Below are positions 24,854 through 32,879 of a stretch of DNA of 64,000 bases, piece by piece. Origin of the DNA: JANXQZ01 sp038225555 (lineage in GTDB: Bacteria; Acidobacteriota; Terriglobia; Bryobacterales; Bryobacteraceae); the NCBI GenBank assembly GCA_038225555.1, contig JBBRRB010000008.1, positions 106,437 to 170,436 of the forward strand. The letters run 5' to 3'. Positions within the stretch are counted from its first letter, which is position 1. Each line of letters opens with the position of its first letter. The translations under genes were made by a program, and so were the position numbers. The notes under the pieces were generated by a model. It was not told the DNA's origin, did not search any database, and saw nothing but the letters and a program-made list of their open reading frames with translations.

Positions 24854-26197
24854 ATGCGACGAAGTCTTGCGATTCTGTTGTTGTTGGCCTGCGTGCCCGC
24901 GTTCGCGGATGAAACGCAGCTCCAATCCGATCTGCGTCGGGAAAAGGAAGAGCTGGCGAGCAACTGTTCGAGTTTCAAGGGTGTTTTCGGCTGCGCGCAG
25001 ACTGTGGTGACGGGCAAACCGCTTCATCTTTCCATCGGGAGCGTCGCTCCTCAAAACGGTGTCGGCTTCGGTCCGGGATTTACATACGACAAAAATCTCG
25101 GTGAGAATTGGCGGACGAATACGACCGTCGACGCCGTCGTGACCAGCAATCAGTCTTGGCGAGCCGGCGCGTATTTCAAAGCGTTTTACATGCCGCAGGA
25201 GAAGGTTCATGTGATTACGGGTCCCGCTCCTCCGCCGAAGCCCCTTTCCGAGATCGGTCCCAGAGCGGTTCCGACTTTCAACCTATACTTGCAGGCCATT
25301 TCGCTGAACAAGTTGGACTACTACGGACTTGGCGCGAACACATCCCGGCAAAACCTGGCGCTGTTCGGCTTGACTGAAACCATCCTCGGCGGGAATGTGG
25401 TCTACCCGATTTTCGGCCACTCGGGCGTGTCCTTGTTTGGGGAGCTGAACGGCCGCTTCTTCGATCCGCGCGGGCGACATGCCGATAAGAGCCCCTCTCT
25501 TGAACAGGTCTTTTCCGAGTCGGCCGCCCCGGGATTGCTCAGGCAGCTCGGATTCTTTCAAGCGGGCGAAGGAGTGAGGTTCGACCGCGATCTTGGCGAT
25601 CGGCTAACTCTGGATTATCGGGTGACGCTGCAACAATTCCAGGGAATAACGGATTCCCGGACATCCTTCCAGCGTTTCACCGTGGATGCGTCTCACGAGT
25701 TTCCGCTGTATCGCAAGCAGCGATCCCAGGCGCGGCGCGGGACGGAGAAACCGCGCTTTACTTTCAATCGGGAAGGCAGCATCGGATTGCGCGCGCTGCT
25801 GACTGAATCGTACATCCCTCGCGGGAATGCCATTCCCTATTACCTTCAGCCGACGCTGGGCGGATCGAATTTGAATGGCGATCATTGGCTTAGCAGCTAT
25901 CCAGATTATCGCTTTCGCGCGCCGAACTTGCTGGTATTCCGGGGATCGTTCGAGCATGTGATTTGGGGGCCGATCGGTGGAGTGTTCCAAGCGGATTATG
26001 GGAAAGTCGCGCTGTCGCAAGGCGATTTGGGGTTCGACCATTTTCGGCATAGTTATGGGGTGGGGATCACTGTTCGAGGCGGCGGCATCCCGGCGGTTTC
26101 TATTTTATTTGCGTTCGGCGGCGGAGAGGGCACGCATACGATTGCCGACGTTAACCCTCTGTTACTGGGCGGAGCTACCCGACCATCGCTCTATTAG
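24854..26197 (+). CDS. outer-membrane beta-barrel protein, hypothetical
   Basis: 447 residues with a signal peptide (MRRSLAILLLLACVPAFADE) and then alternating aromatic/polar strands typical of an outer-membrane barrel (for example LNLDGDHWLSSYPDYRF-like segments and FEHVIWGPIGGVFQADYGKV). The final strands GVGITVRGGGIPAVSILFAF and the repeated G-x-G turns recall the bacterial surface antigen (BamA/D15) barrel, but no POTRA domain is present. The terminal residue is Tyr rather than the usual Phe. It is coupled to the phosphoesterase by a 14-bp gap, suggesting that the pair acts at the cell surface. Function inferred only from architecture. Confidence 0.65.
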   Translation: MRRSLAILLLLACVPAFADETQLQSDLRREKEELASNCSSFKGVFGCAQTVVTGKPLHLSIGSVAPQNGVGFGPGFTYDKNLGENWRTNTTVDAVVTSNQSWRAGAYFKAFYMPQEKVHVITGPAPPPKPLSEIGPRAVPTFNLYLQAISLNKLDYYGLGANTSRQNLALFGLTETILGGNVVYPIFGHSGVSLFGELNGRFFDPRGRHADKSPSLEQVFSESAAPGLLRQLGFFQAGEGVRFDRDLGDRLTLDYRVTLQQFQGITDSRTSFQRFTVDASHEFPLYRKQRSQARRGTEKPRFTFNREGSIGLRALLTESYIPRGNAIPYYLQPTLGGSNLNGDHWLSSYPDYRFRAPNLLVFRGSFEHVIWGPIGGVFQADYGKVALSQGDLGFDHFRHSYGVGITVRGGGIPAVSILFAFGGGEGTHTIADVNPLLLGGATRPSLY

Positions 26198-26208
26198 GCG
26201 AGCCGGCT

Positions 26209-26231
26209 GCAGGCAGGATTGCCTGCCCACA
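26209..26231 (+). repeat. REP-like hairpin (GCAGGCA stem, CCACA tail)
   Basis: GCAGGCA, loop GGAT, TGCCTGC, then CCACA. It lies between convergent genes and may act as a bidirectional terminator. Its stem, loop and tail match the hairpin at 50847-50870. Confidence 0.6.
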
Positions 26232-26239
26232 TTTGTAAT

Positions 26240-26953
26240 TTACACCAAGTCGTCGCTCGATGAGTCGCTGGACGAATCGTCCACTGAGGAATCATCGACC
26301 GGCACATCGGTATCGTCGTATTGGACCGAATCATTGGGACCTAGATTGTCGGCGATGCCCGAACGATCTTCAGGCCGATCGTAGTAGTTATTGACAATCG
26401 TCTCTTCGGCCGGACCGCCGCCCCCTAAAAATCCGCTGCCGCCCATGTGGGGCTGGTTGCCGAATCCCATCAAGTGCTCAGCCCCGCCGAACATCGACCG
26501 AATGCCCTCAAAGGCGAGCGCTCCCGCCGCCACTCCCGCAGCGGTGGTGCCAGCGGTCTTGAGAAAACTTCCCATTCCTCCCCCGCCACCCCCACCGCCA
26601 AAAAAGCCGCCGGGCTGAGCGGGAGGGGGACCGTAGTTGGGCGGAGGGCCGTAGTTCGGCGGAGGGGGCGGAGTTGCCCACCCGGAGCCACGCCCCAGAA
26701 AGCCGCCCTGACCCTGCGGTGCTTGAGCTGGCGCTTGAGAGGCGCGCTGCTTCCACTCTTCAATCTCCTGTTTGGCATGTTCGATCGCCATATTCTGTAC
26801 CAGCACGGTTTGCGTCATCAGATACAACGCGTCCGGCCGGTTGCCGATATGCGTTCGAATGAAATCCTGGGCTTCCGGGTCGGGTGCCGGAGCCGGAGTC
26901 TGGGCGACCTTACTCGCGAGGTCGGTAAGCAGTTGGCGTTCTTCAGGTGTCAT
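26240..26953 (-). CDS. DUF2076 family protein
   Basis: 237 residues from ATG 26953 (MTPEERQLLTDLASKVAQ), the conserved start of DUF2076; an upstream extension is rejected. The N-terminal helical domain includes DALYLMTQTVLVQNMAIEHA, followed by a Gly/Pro-rich low-complexity region (YGPPPNYGPPP, FFGGGGGGGGMGSFL), a hydrophobic Ala/Gly helix and a strongly acidic Ser/Asp tail (VDDSSVDDSSSD). The architecture is common to this family of periplasmic ABC-substrate-binding-like annotations, but no function is established. Transcribed convergently with the barrel gene. Confidence 0.8.
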   Translation of the reverse strand: MTPEERQLLTDLASKVAQTPAPAPDPEAQDFIRTHIGNRPDALYLMTQTVLVQNMAIEHAKQEIEEWKQRASQAPAQAPQGQGGFLGRGSGWATPPPPPNYGPPPNYGPPPAQPGGFFGGGGGGGGMGSFLKTAGTTAAGVAAGALAFEGIRSMFGGAEHLMGFGNQPHMGGSGFLGGGGPAEETIVNNYYDRPEDRSGIADNLGPNDSVQYDDTDVPVDDSSVDDSSSDSSSDDLV

Positions 26954-27034
26954 GTTGGCTCTTACTAGAATGACGCAATTTCGAAGCACGTTGTTCCGTA
27001 GGGCCTTTTCCGTGCTCCATAATAAAAGTAACCG

Positions 27035-28594
27035 ATGAGAAAAGCTCTGCTCGCGCTGTTGCTGTTCTGTAATTTTTGTCCGGCTGCAAATGCGGCTCCG
27101 CATAAACCGAAGCTGATCATCGCGCTAGTAGTGGATCAGTTCCGCTACGACTATCTGACGAGATTCCGCAGCGAATATAATTCGGGCTTTGATCGCCTGC
27201 TAACGAAAGGGGCTGTTTTTACGAATGCCCACCACGTTTCAGCTCCCACGGTGACTGCCATCGGCCACTCCACGTTCTTGAGCGGGGCAACGCCTTCGTT
27301 GAGCGGGATCGCGGGCAACGAATGGTACGATCGCGATCTGAAGCGATCCGTCACCAGTGTCTCGGACGATGCGGTGAAACTCGTTGGCGGCGTTACTGGG
27401 CGAGCCGGGTCGTCCCCGCACCGGCTTCTCGTCAGCACCGTGGGCGATGAACTGAAGATGCAGGGCCTGGATTCGAAGGTGATCGGAATTTCCATCAAGG
27501 ACCGGAGCGCCATCCTGACAGCCGGCCACATGGCGGACGGAGCCTACTGGTATGATTCCGAATCGAACGCCTGGGTAACTAGCACCTATTACCGGGAAGA
27601 CCTTCCCCAATGGGTGAAAGACGTGAACCTGCAGCATCCAGCTCAGAAGTACCAAAAATCTACCTGGCTAGCTCTCGACGCTTCCAAAACCGGAGCGAAG
27701 CCGTTCTGTTCGCTGGCTGCGGGTTCAGACGCTCCGGCCTGCGGCGCCATCGAGGCCACTCCCTGGGGCAACGAGATGATCGAGGAATTCGCCGAGCGCG
27801 CCCTGGTTGAGGAGAAGATGGGCCAGCATGGCAGCACCGACATCCTCGCCGTCAGTTTTTCCTCAAACGACTATATCGGACATGCCTTGGGACCGGATGC
27901 GCCCGAAGTCCGTGACATTTCGATTCGAACCGATCGTCTATTAGGCAAGTTTCTGGACGCCGTCGACAAACAGGTAGGAGCTGGGAACTTCCTGCTCGTG
28001 ATGACTGCCGATCATGGCGTGTCGCCGCTGCCAGAGGTCAATCTGGCTCGGCGGATGCCGGGAGGCCGACTCTCCCAAGCCGATCTCGTAACGCGGGCCC
28101 AGGACGCACTCTTCGCGAAATACGGAACCGGGAAGTGGGTAGTAGCGCAGGCCACCGCAGCCCTCTATTTAAACGCGGATCTGATCCAGAGCAAGAATCT
28201 GAATCGGGCCGAAGTGGAGGATGTTGCGGCCGAGGCATTGCGCAGTGCTCCGCATGCGTTTCGCGTCTACACCGGCGAGGCGCTAATGAGCGGTCGAGTG
28301 CCGGACGACTTCGTTACCAGCGCGTTTCGCAACGGATACTTCCCGCAGCGTTCGGCCGACATTTTGTTTCTGTCTGAGCCATTCTACATTTTCGGGCAGC
28401 ATGGCACCTCTCACGGCACGCCCTACAACTACGATACGCACGTGCCCATTATTTTCATGGGTGCGGGGATCAAGGCCGGTTCCTATTATCAGCGTGTGGG
28501 GGTAACCGATATAGCTCCCACTCTCACCAGCATTCTGGGAATTCCTTTCCCTAGCGGGTCAGTGGGCCGGGTATTGGCTGAAATGTTCGAGTAG
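27035..28594 (+). CDS. alkaline phosphatase family protein (PafA-like)
   Basis: 519 residues with a signal peptide (MRKALLALLLFCNFCPAANA). The zinc-binding and nucleophile region reads IALVVDQFRYDYLTRF, with the catalytic threonine in HHVSAPTVTAIGHST, and the later metal ligands are in VMTADHGVSPLPE and GTSHGTPYNYDTHVPII. This is the type I phosphodiesterase/PafA group of periplasmic phosphatases, which release phosphate from organic esters. The C-terminus (IAPTLTSILGIPFPSGSVGR) is complete. It is transcribed divergently from the DUF2076 gene, about 80 bp apart. Possible regulation by phosphate is not visible as a clear Pho box. Confidence 0.92.
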   Translation: MRKALLALLLFCNFCPAANAAPHKPKLIIALVVDQFRYDYLTRFRSEYNSGFDRLLTKGAVFTNAHHVSAPTVTAIGHSTFLSGATPSLSGIAGNEWYDRDLKRSVTSVSDDAVKLVGGVTGRAGSSPHRLLVSTVGDELKMQGLDSKVIGISIKDRSAILTAGHMADGAYWYDSESNAWVTSTYYREDLPQWVKDVNLQHPAQKYQKSTWLALDASKTGAKPFCSLAAGSDAPACGAIEATPWGNEMIEEFAERALVEEKMGQHGSTDILAVSFSSNDYIGHALGPDAPEVRDISIRTDRLLGKFLDAVDKQVGAGNFLLVMTADHGVSPLPEVNLARRMPGGRLSQADLVTRAQDALFAKYGTGKWVVAQATAALYLNADLIQSKNLNRAEVEDVAAEALRSAPHAFRVYTGEALMSGRVPDDFVTSAFRNGYFPQRSADILFLSEPFYIFGQHGTSHGTPYNYDTHVPIIFMGAGIKAGSYYQRVGVTDIAPTLTSILGIPFPSGSVGRVLAEMFE

Positions 28595-28684
28595 GTAACG
28601 ACACCTGGCCAGTGGTGTGGATCTATTCTTCGCGTGACTAGTAAGTCGGACTTCCTCTCTCTTTGACATCGAGCCACCAACGCC

Positions 28685-28800
28685 GGCAGCGAATCACTCA
28701 ACGCCAAGATCCACTGGGTCAAGTACACGGCTCGTGGATTCCGCAACAAGCAATTTCATAATTGCCCTCTACTTTCACTGTGGACGTCTATACCCTCCCA
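28685..28800 (+). mobile_element. remnant of an ISL3-family transposase C-terminus
   Basis: The plus strand encodes ESLNAKIHWVKYTARGFRNK and, after a one-base shift, NFIIALYFHCGRLYP. Together they match the end of ISL3/IS204-type DDE transposases (pattern N-x-KI-x-x-K-x-x-ARGFRN, then an F-x-x-AI-x-FHCG-x-L-x-L-x-P block). The rest of the element, including terminal repeats, is not recognisable. It lies 90 bp after the phosphatase stop, marking an old insertion now decayed. Confidence 0.6.
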
Positions 28801-29056
28801 GCAACCAAATACCCAGAAGCGTCATCAAGAAAAAGGAAACGTTCAAGCCGGGAAGAAAAGTCAAGGCTGGGGCTTTCCGTCTGAAGATCCACGCGATTGC
28901 AAGAGACACCGGATATGTCGAGACCGTCCAAAACAAAAAATACGCTGCTCTGCTCGGGGCCGCCGCCACCGCCAATACAGACCCTGCCAAGAAAGGTGCC
29001 CACGGTATAAGCAAAATAAACCAAACTGTTAGCAGCACCTTAGCAAAGGTCTCCAT
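28775..29056 (-). CDS. small membrane protein, paralogue of the 19.1-kb gene
   Basis: 93 residues, three predicted helices: LLTVWFILLIPWAPFLAGSV, YFLFWTVSTYPVSLAIAWIF and LNVSFFLMTLLGIWLLGG. The pattern FILLIPW, FWTVSTYPVSLA and IFRR is shared with the 19144-19563 protein. It lacks that protein's first two helices, and the frame continues upstream of the ATG without a clear start, so it may be N-terminally truncated. Its 3' end overlaps the transposase remnant on the other strand. Function unknown. Confidence 0.5.
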   Translation of the reverse strand: METFAKVLLTVWFILLIPWAPFLAGSVLAVAAAPSRAAYFLFWTVSTYPVSLAIAWIFRRKAPALTFLPGLNVSFFLMTLLGIWLLGGYRRPQ

Positions 29057-29095
29057 GGGCGGCGGCTCTACGGGCGGATTTAGCAGTGACGTGCC

Positions 29096-29270
29096 ATGAT
29101 CGTATCACGCCACCCGTCCAGCAAGGACCATGACTTCACGCGAACAGCGCTAAACGTGGTGGAGCACGCCATTGGCGAGAAGTGGGACGGATCGCCATGA
29201 CCAGATCAGCGGGCAAGAACCCGGCAGCGGTCGCGCTACAAGCCCCGCGGACGCTTTGCGCGGTTGACGT
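29096..29270 (+). pseudogene. small conserved protein gene, frameshifted and truncated
   Basis: ATG 29096 gives DHDFTRTALNVVEHAIGEKW and stops at TGA 29198-29200. The next frame, whose ATG overlaps that stop, supplies GKNPAAVAL. Intact members of this small family, known from Acidobacteriota, Cyanobacteria and others, run from an N-terminal RNVVEQAIGE-type helix into NPAAVALGRLGGLKGGKAR. Here the order is kept but the frame is broken, and the glycine-rich part after NPAAVAL is missing. It is therefore a remnant. About 180 bp without any recognisable feature follow, to 29448. Confidence 0.45.
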
Positions 29271-29448
29271 CACGCGAAATTTGGACGTTTATAGCTTGCA
29301 AACGATCAGCCGGGGTTGCGGAATCGTCACGATCTGCGAGTCACGCAGGGGACGCACGCGGCTTAACTTGAAGCTAGGACTGAGCGGTGTGATCGCGCCC
29401 GTCTCTTGGATTAGGTAATCGAAACATAAGAGAGGCCTCAGGGTTAAA

Positions 29449-32400
29449 ATGAATAAGACTCGAATGCCTCAAATCCGTCGATTGCTTTCTGTTCTCTTCT
29501 TTTGTTCCAACATATTCGCGGCCACCTTCGGCACCGTGGTTCCAGTAATCGGCGGCGCATCCGACATAGTGCTGGATGAAGGGCGCAAGCAGCTTTACTT
29601 AGTCAATACCTCAAAAAACCAGATCGAAGTCTACTCGACAGCTCAGCGCAAGTTACTGAATCCGATCAAGACCGATGGCACACCCCTGGCAGCCGCTCTC
29701 TCTCGCAGCGGGAAATTCCTCTATGTGGCCTCCCGGGACGCTTCGGCATTAGATGTCATTGACTTAACGGCCTTGAACGTCGTAAGCCGCGTTTCGTTGC
29801 CAGCGCAACCCGAGGGCGTGGCAGTGGGCAATGATGAACGCGTTCTTATTTCGACCATCGGCAGCGGAGCGGGAAACACAGCGAATGTCCTGCTCATCTA
29901 CGATCCTGCAGCGCAGGGTTCCCCGGCATTAGCCCCGGTTCCAGTGATGCCACCTCCGCCTTTGTCCCCCAATCTGCCGCCTCCTACCGGCAAAGCATTT
30001 CAGGATGCGCGGAGCCGCTTGCAGGCCAGCCCCGACGGCACGCTCATCGTGGGAGTGAACATTCCCGCAACCACGTTGCGCAGCGTGTTTGTCTATGAAG
30101 TGAGCTCGGGCACAGTCCTGCGCAGCCGTTTAGTGGCGAATCCTTCCGGGGTATTGGCGGTGGCACCTGATAACTCCAAGTTCATGTCTGGATCGACGCT
30201 CTTCGATATGGCAACTCTGCAGGTATTGGCGCAAGAAAATCTCGCAAACTCGCCGTACCTGATCCAGACAAACGCAAATTTTAATACCGAGTCGAACCAG
30301 GGAGGGAGCGCTTTTGCGCCGGACGGAAGCGTGCTCTACGCCGGTTTTGACATATCTCCGCAGACAAATCCCGCAACGCGCCCCAACATTAGCGAGCTAA
30401 TCTTAAACGATCCAGATAACCTTCTGATCCAGATGGCGTTGCAGCTCCCTGAAAATCTAGCCGGTAAAATGGCGCTGAGTTCCGACGGAGCGAATCTGTA
30501 CGCCCTTTCCGAGTCGGGATTCGTGATTATCCCAATCGGCACAGCCAACAAGAGCCCGATCGCGATTCCCGACCGCACCGTCGTGCTGCTGAATAACGAT
30601 CAGTGCGGCGTCTTCGCCAGCCAAAAAACCTCGCGCGTCACAGTGGGCAACGCAGGGACCGGCCGGCTGACGGTGAGTTCTCAAGTGATCACGCAGACAC
30701 CGACCGCACCTGGAGGACTGGGCGGTGGAGGAATTATCGGGTTCGGCCCGGGTGGCGGCGTGGCGGGCGGCGGCGGAATTGTGATCCTGGTCCCGCCAGT
30801 GACAGGAGGAGGGGCGACCGGGACTGCCGCGTCTCTCGCGCAGACCGCGCCATCTTTGCGGATCCAGCAGAATGGCAATGGCGCCGCCTTGGATTTCAGT
30901 TTTAATCCGGCTGCGGCCCGCGCGCTTGGCAGCATCTCGCCGAGCCATGATTTTGTGGTCCAGGCACCGGAGGCGATCAACGTTCCTCCCCGCATTCGGG
31001 TTTATCAGAACAATCGAAACGCCGAGGCCCAGGGTGAGATCATTCCAATTCCCGTAGGGATCTCGGCGAACGAAGCGCTCGAAGATCTCGTCTACGATTC
31101 GGGGCGGCAACGGCTCTATATCGCCAACTCCGGGATGAACCGCGTTGAGGTCTTCGATATCCGCCAGCATAAGTTTCTGAGCGGGATCAAAGTGGGCCAG
31201 TTGCCTAGATCCCTCGGGATGACTCCGGATGCAGGCACGCTCTATGTGGCCAACTCCGGCGGGGAAAACATTAGCATCATCGACTTGGACAAGCTGCAAA
31301 TGGTGGGCCGCGTCAAATTCCCGCCGACTCCCTTGCTATTGAATCAGGCAATCTCAACTCCGGGCGCAATCTCCGCTGGGTTGCGCGGGCCCCTTTTCAC
31401 GATGAATGTCGCGAATGCAAACGGGACCAGCACTGCGACTATCTGGCAGATTGTGGGCGACCAGGCCGTTCCGCGAGGTCCGAGCCAAGTGATCGGCACC
31501 ACGAACGGGCTCCCGAAATCGGTCACAGGGCCTCTGAGCATGGCGGCAACGCCCGGTGGGGAGTTTGTCGTAATCGCAGGGGCCGACGGGTCGGTTTACC
31601 TGTACGATGCGCTCGCCGACGACTTCGTCCAGTCTCGGACGCTAACGACCTTCCAGCAGTCTCAAGGGTTGGGCTATTTTGGACCGATCACGGCTGGTCC
31701 CAAAGGGCAATATTTCGTTGTCAACGGGCAGTTGCTGAACCAGGCACTCGATCCCGTCAGTCCGGCTGTAGCCGGTGCTACGTCGCGCCCGGTTGCCGCT
31801 CTGGCTCCTGGCAATGGAAATACTTTTGTTCGGTTTACCCAGCCAATCAGGACGACCGCAACGCAGTTGGCGACCGATGCGGGAACTATCGAGATCGTGG
31901 ACGCGAACACTGGTGCACCGATGCGAGCGGCGGTTCCCACGCTGGAAGGCCCGATGGCGCAGGCGACCACCGCTGGCCGGGCAACCGCGATTTCAGGACG
32001 GACGCTGGCCATCGATTCGTCAGGCTCCACGGCTTATGCAATTACAACCAGCGGACTGAGTTTGATACCACTCGATCCCATTCCGGCTTCGGCGCAGCCT
32101 AGAGTGAATCCAAAGGGCGCAGTGAATCTGGCGACGTATCAAACGACGATTGCTCCGAACTCGCTGCTATCGATCTTTGGAACGAACCTGGGCGGGTCAG
32201 ACCAAGCAGGGTCCACTCCACTGCCCACATTGCTGGGCGGCACCTGCGTGACCCTCAACAACTCTCCCCTGCCTCTGTTCGTTACCACGGCAGGACAGAT
32301 CAACGCGCAAATTCCGCCCGAGTTGGCGGCGGGGAGTTACTCGCTGGTGGTTCGATCCGTAGCGAACAAGGCTGCGGCCGTGCAGCAGACGATTACGATC

Positions 32401-32820
32401 TCGAAATACGCGCCTGCAGTGTTTATCGACCCTGTGAGCAAACAGGTTGCTCTGCTGCACGCCGACGGCAGGTATGTAACGAAGGACAATCCTGCTCAAC
32501 GAGACGAGCGCCTTACTCTTTACGCTTCGGGCTTGGGGGCGACCACCGGCGGGAAGGCCAGTGCGGGCAATGCATCGCCTTCGAGTCCCCTGGCGACCGT
32601 GCCAGGTGTTCAGTTATTTTTTGGCGACCCGACTTTTAAGCAAGCGGGAATCATCGTCGATTTTGCAGGGCTGTCTCCCGGCTTGATCGGGGTTTATCAG
32701 ATGAACATTCGGGTTCCCGGCGACCATATCAAGGGTGATGCGGTCCCCGTCACGATTAAGGTGGGAGGAGTTAGCAGCCCGACTTCGGGGCCGCTGGTTC
32801 CAGTCGTCGCGGTTGAGTAG
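29449..32820 (+). CDS. secreted beta-propeller protein with Solibacter-type C-terminal domain
   Basis: 1123 residues with a signal peptide (LLSVLFFCSNIFAATFG). YVTN/lactonase-like propeller repeats follow: RKQLYLVNTSKNQIEVYST, GKFLYVASRDASALDVIDL and, after a Gly-rich insert at about 425-450 (GGLGGGGIIGFGPGGGVAGG), RQRLYIANSGMNRVEVFDI and GTLYVANSGGENISIIDL. The last 230 residues (AVNLATYQTTIAPNSLLSIF, GTNLG, GQINAQIPPELAAGSYSL, LTLYASGLG, VYQMNIRVP) are the domain named after Solibacter (TIGR03437-like), found almost only in that lineage. It is an exported, probably surface-attached protein of unknown ligand. The two propeller halves imply internal duplication. Confidence 0.92.
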   Translation: MNKTRMPQIRRLLSVLFFCSNIFAATFGTVVPVIGGASDIVLDEGRKQLYLVNTSKNQIEVYSTAQRKLLNPIKTDGTPLAAALSRSGKFLYVASRDASALDVIDLTALNVVSRVSLPAQPEGVAVGNDERVLISTIGSGAGNTANVLLIYDPAAQGSPALAPVPVMPPPPLSPNLPPPTGKAFQDARSRLQASPDGTLIVGVNIPATTLRSVFVYEVSSGTVLRSRLVANPSGVLAVAPDNSKFMSGSTLFDMATLQVLAQENLANSPYLIQTNANFNTESNQGGSAFAPDGSVLYAGFDISPQTNPATRPNISELILNDPDNLLIQMALQLPENLAGKMALSSDGANLYALSESGFVIIPIGTANKSPIAIPDRTVVLLNNDQCGVFASQKTSRVTVGNAGTGRLTVSSQVITQTPTAPGGLGGGGIIGFGPGGGVAGGGGIVILVPPVTGGGATGTAASLAQTAPSLRIQQNGNGAALDFSFNPAAARALGSISPSHDFVVQAPEAINVPPRIRVYQNNRNAEAQGEIIPIPVGISANEALEDLVYDSGRQRLYIANSGMNRVEVFDIRQHKFLSGIKVGQLPRSLGMTPDAGTLYVANSGGENISIIDLDKLQMVGRVKFPPTPLLLNQAISTPGAISAGLRGPLFTMNVANANGTSTATIWQIVGDQAVPRGPSQVIGTTNGLPKSVTGPLSMAATPGGEFVVIAGADGSVYLYDALADDFVQSRTLTTFQQSQGLGYFGPITAGPKGQYFVVNGQLLNQALDPVSPAVAGATSRPVAALAPGNGNTFVRFTQPIRTTATQLATDAGTIEIVDANTGAPMRAAVPTLEGPMAQATTAGRATAISGRTLAIDSSGSTAYAITTSGLSLIPLDPIPASAQPRVNPKGAVNLATYQTTIAPNSLLSIFGTNLGGSDQAGSTPLPTLLGGTCVTLNNSPLPLFVTTAGQINAQIPPELAAGSYSLVVRSVANKAAAVQQTITISKYAPAVFIDPVSKQVALLHADGRYVTKDNPAQRDERLTLYASGLGATTGGKASAGNASPSSPLATVPGVQLFFGDPTFKQAGIIVDFAGLSPGLIGVYQMNIRVPGDHIKGDAVPVTIKVGGVSSPTSGPLVPVVAVE

Positions 32821-32827
32821 GACTGAC

Positions 32828-32863
32828 GCGATCAGGGGATCGCGCGCGGACGAGGGCGTCCGC
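32828..32863. terminator. double hairpin between convergent genes
   Basis: GCGATC/GATCGC stem followed by GCGGACG-AGGG-CGTCCGC and then CCCAC. It fits a bidirectional terminator for the propeller gene and the convergent GT2 gene, and its CCCAC tail resembles the other REP-like hairpins here. No U-run, so intrinsic termination is uncertain. Confidence 0.5.
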
Positions 32864-32879
32864 CCCACTTTGTCCGGAC

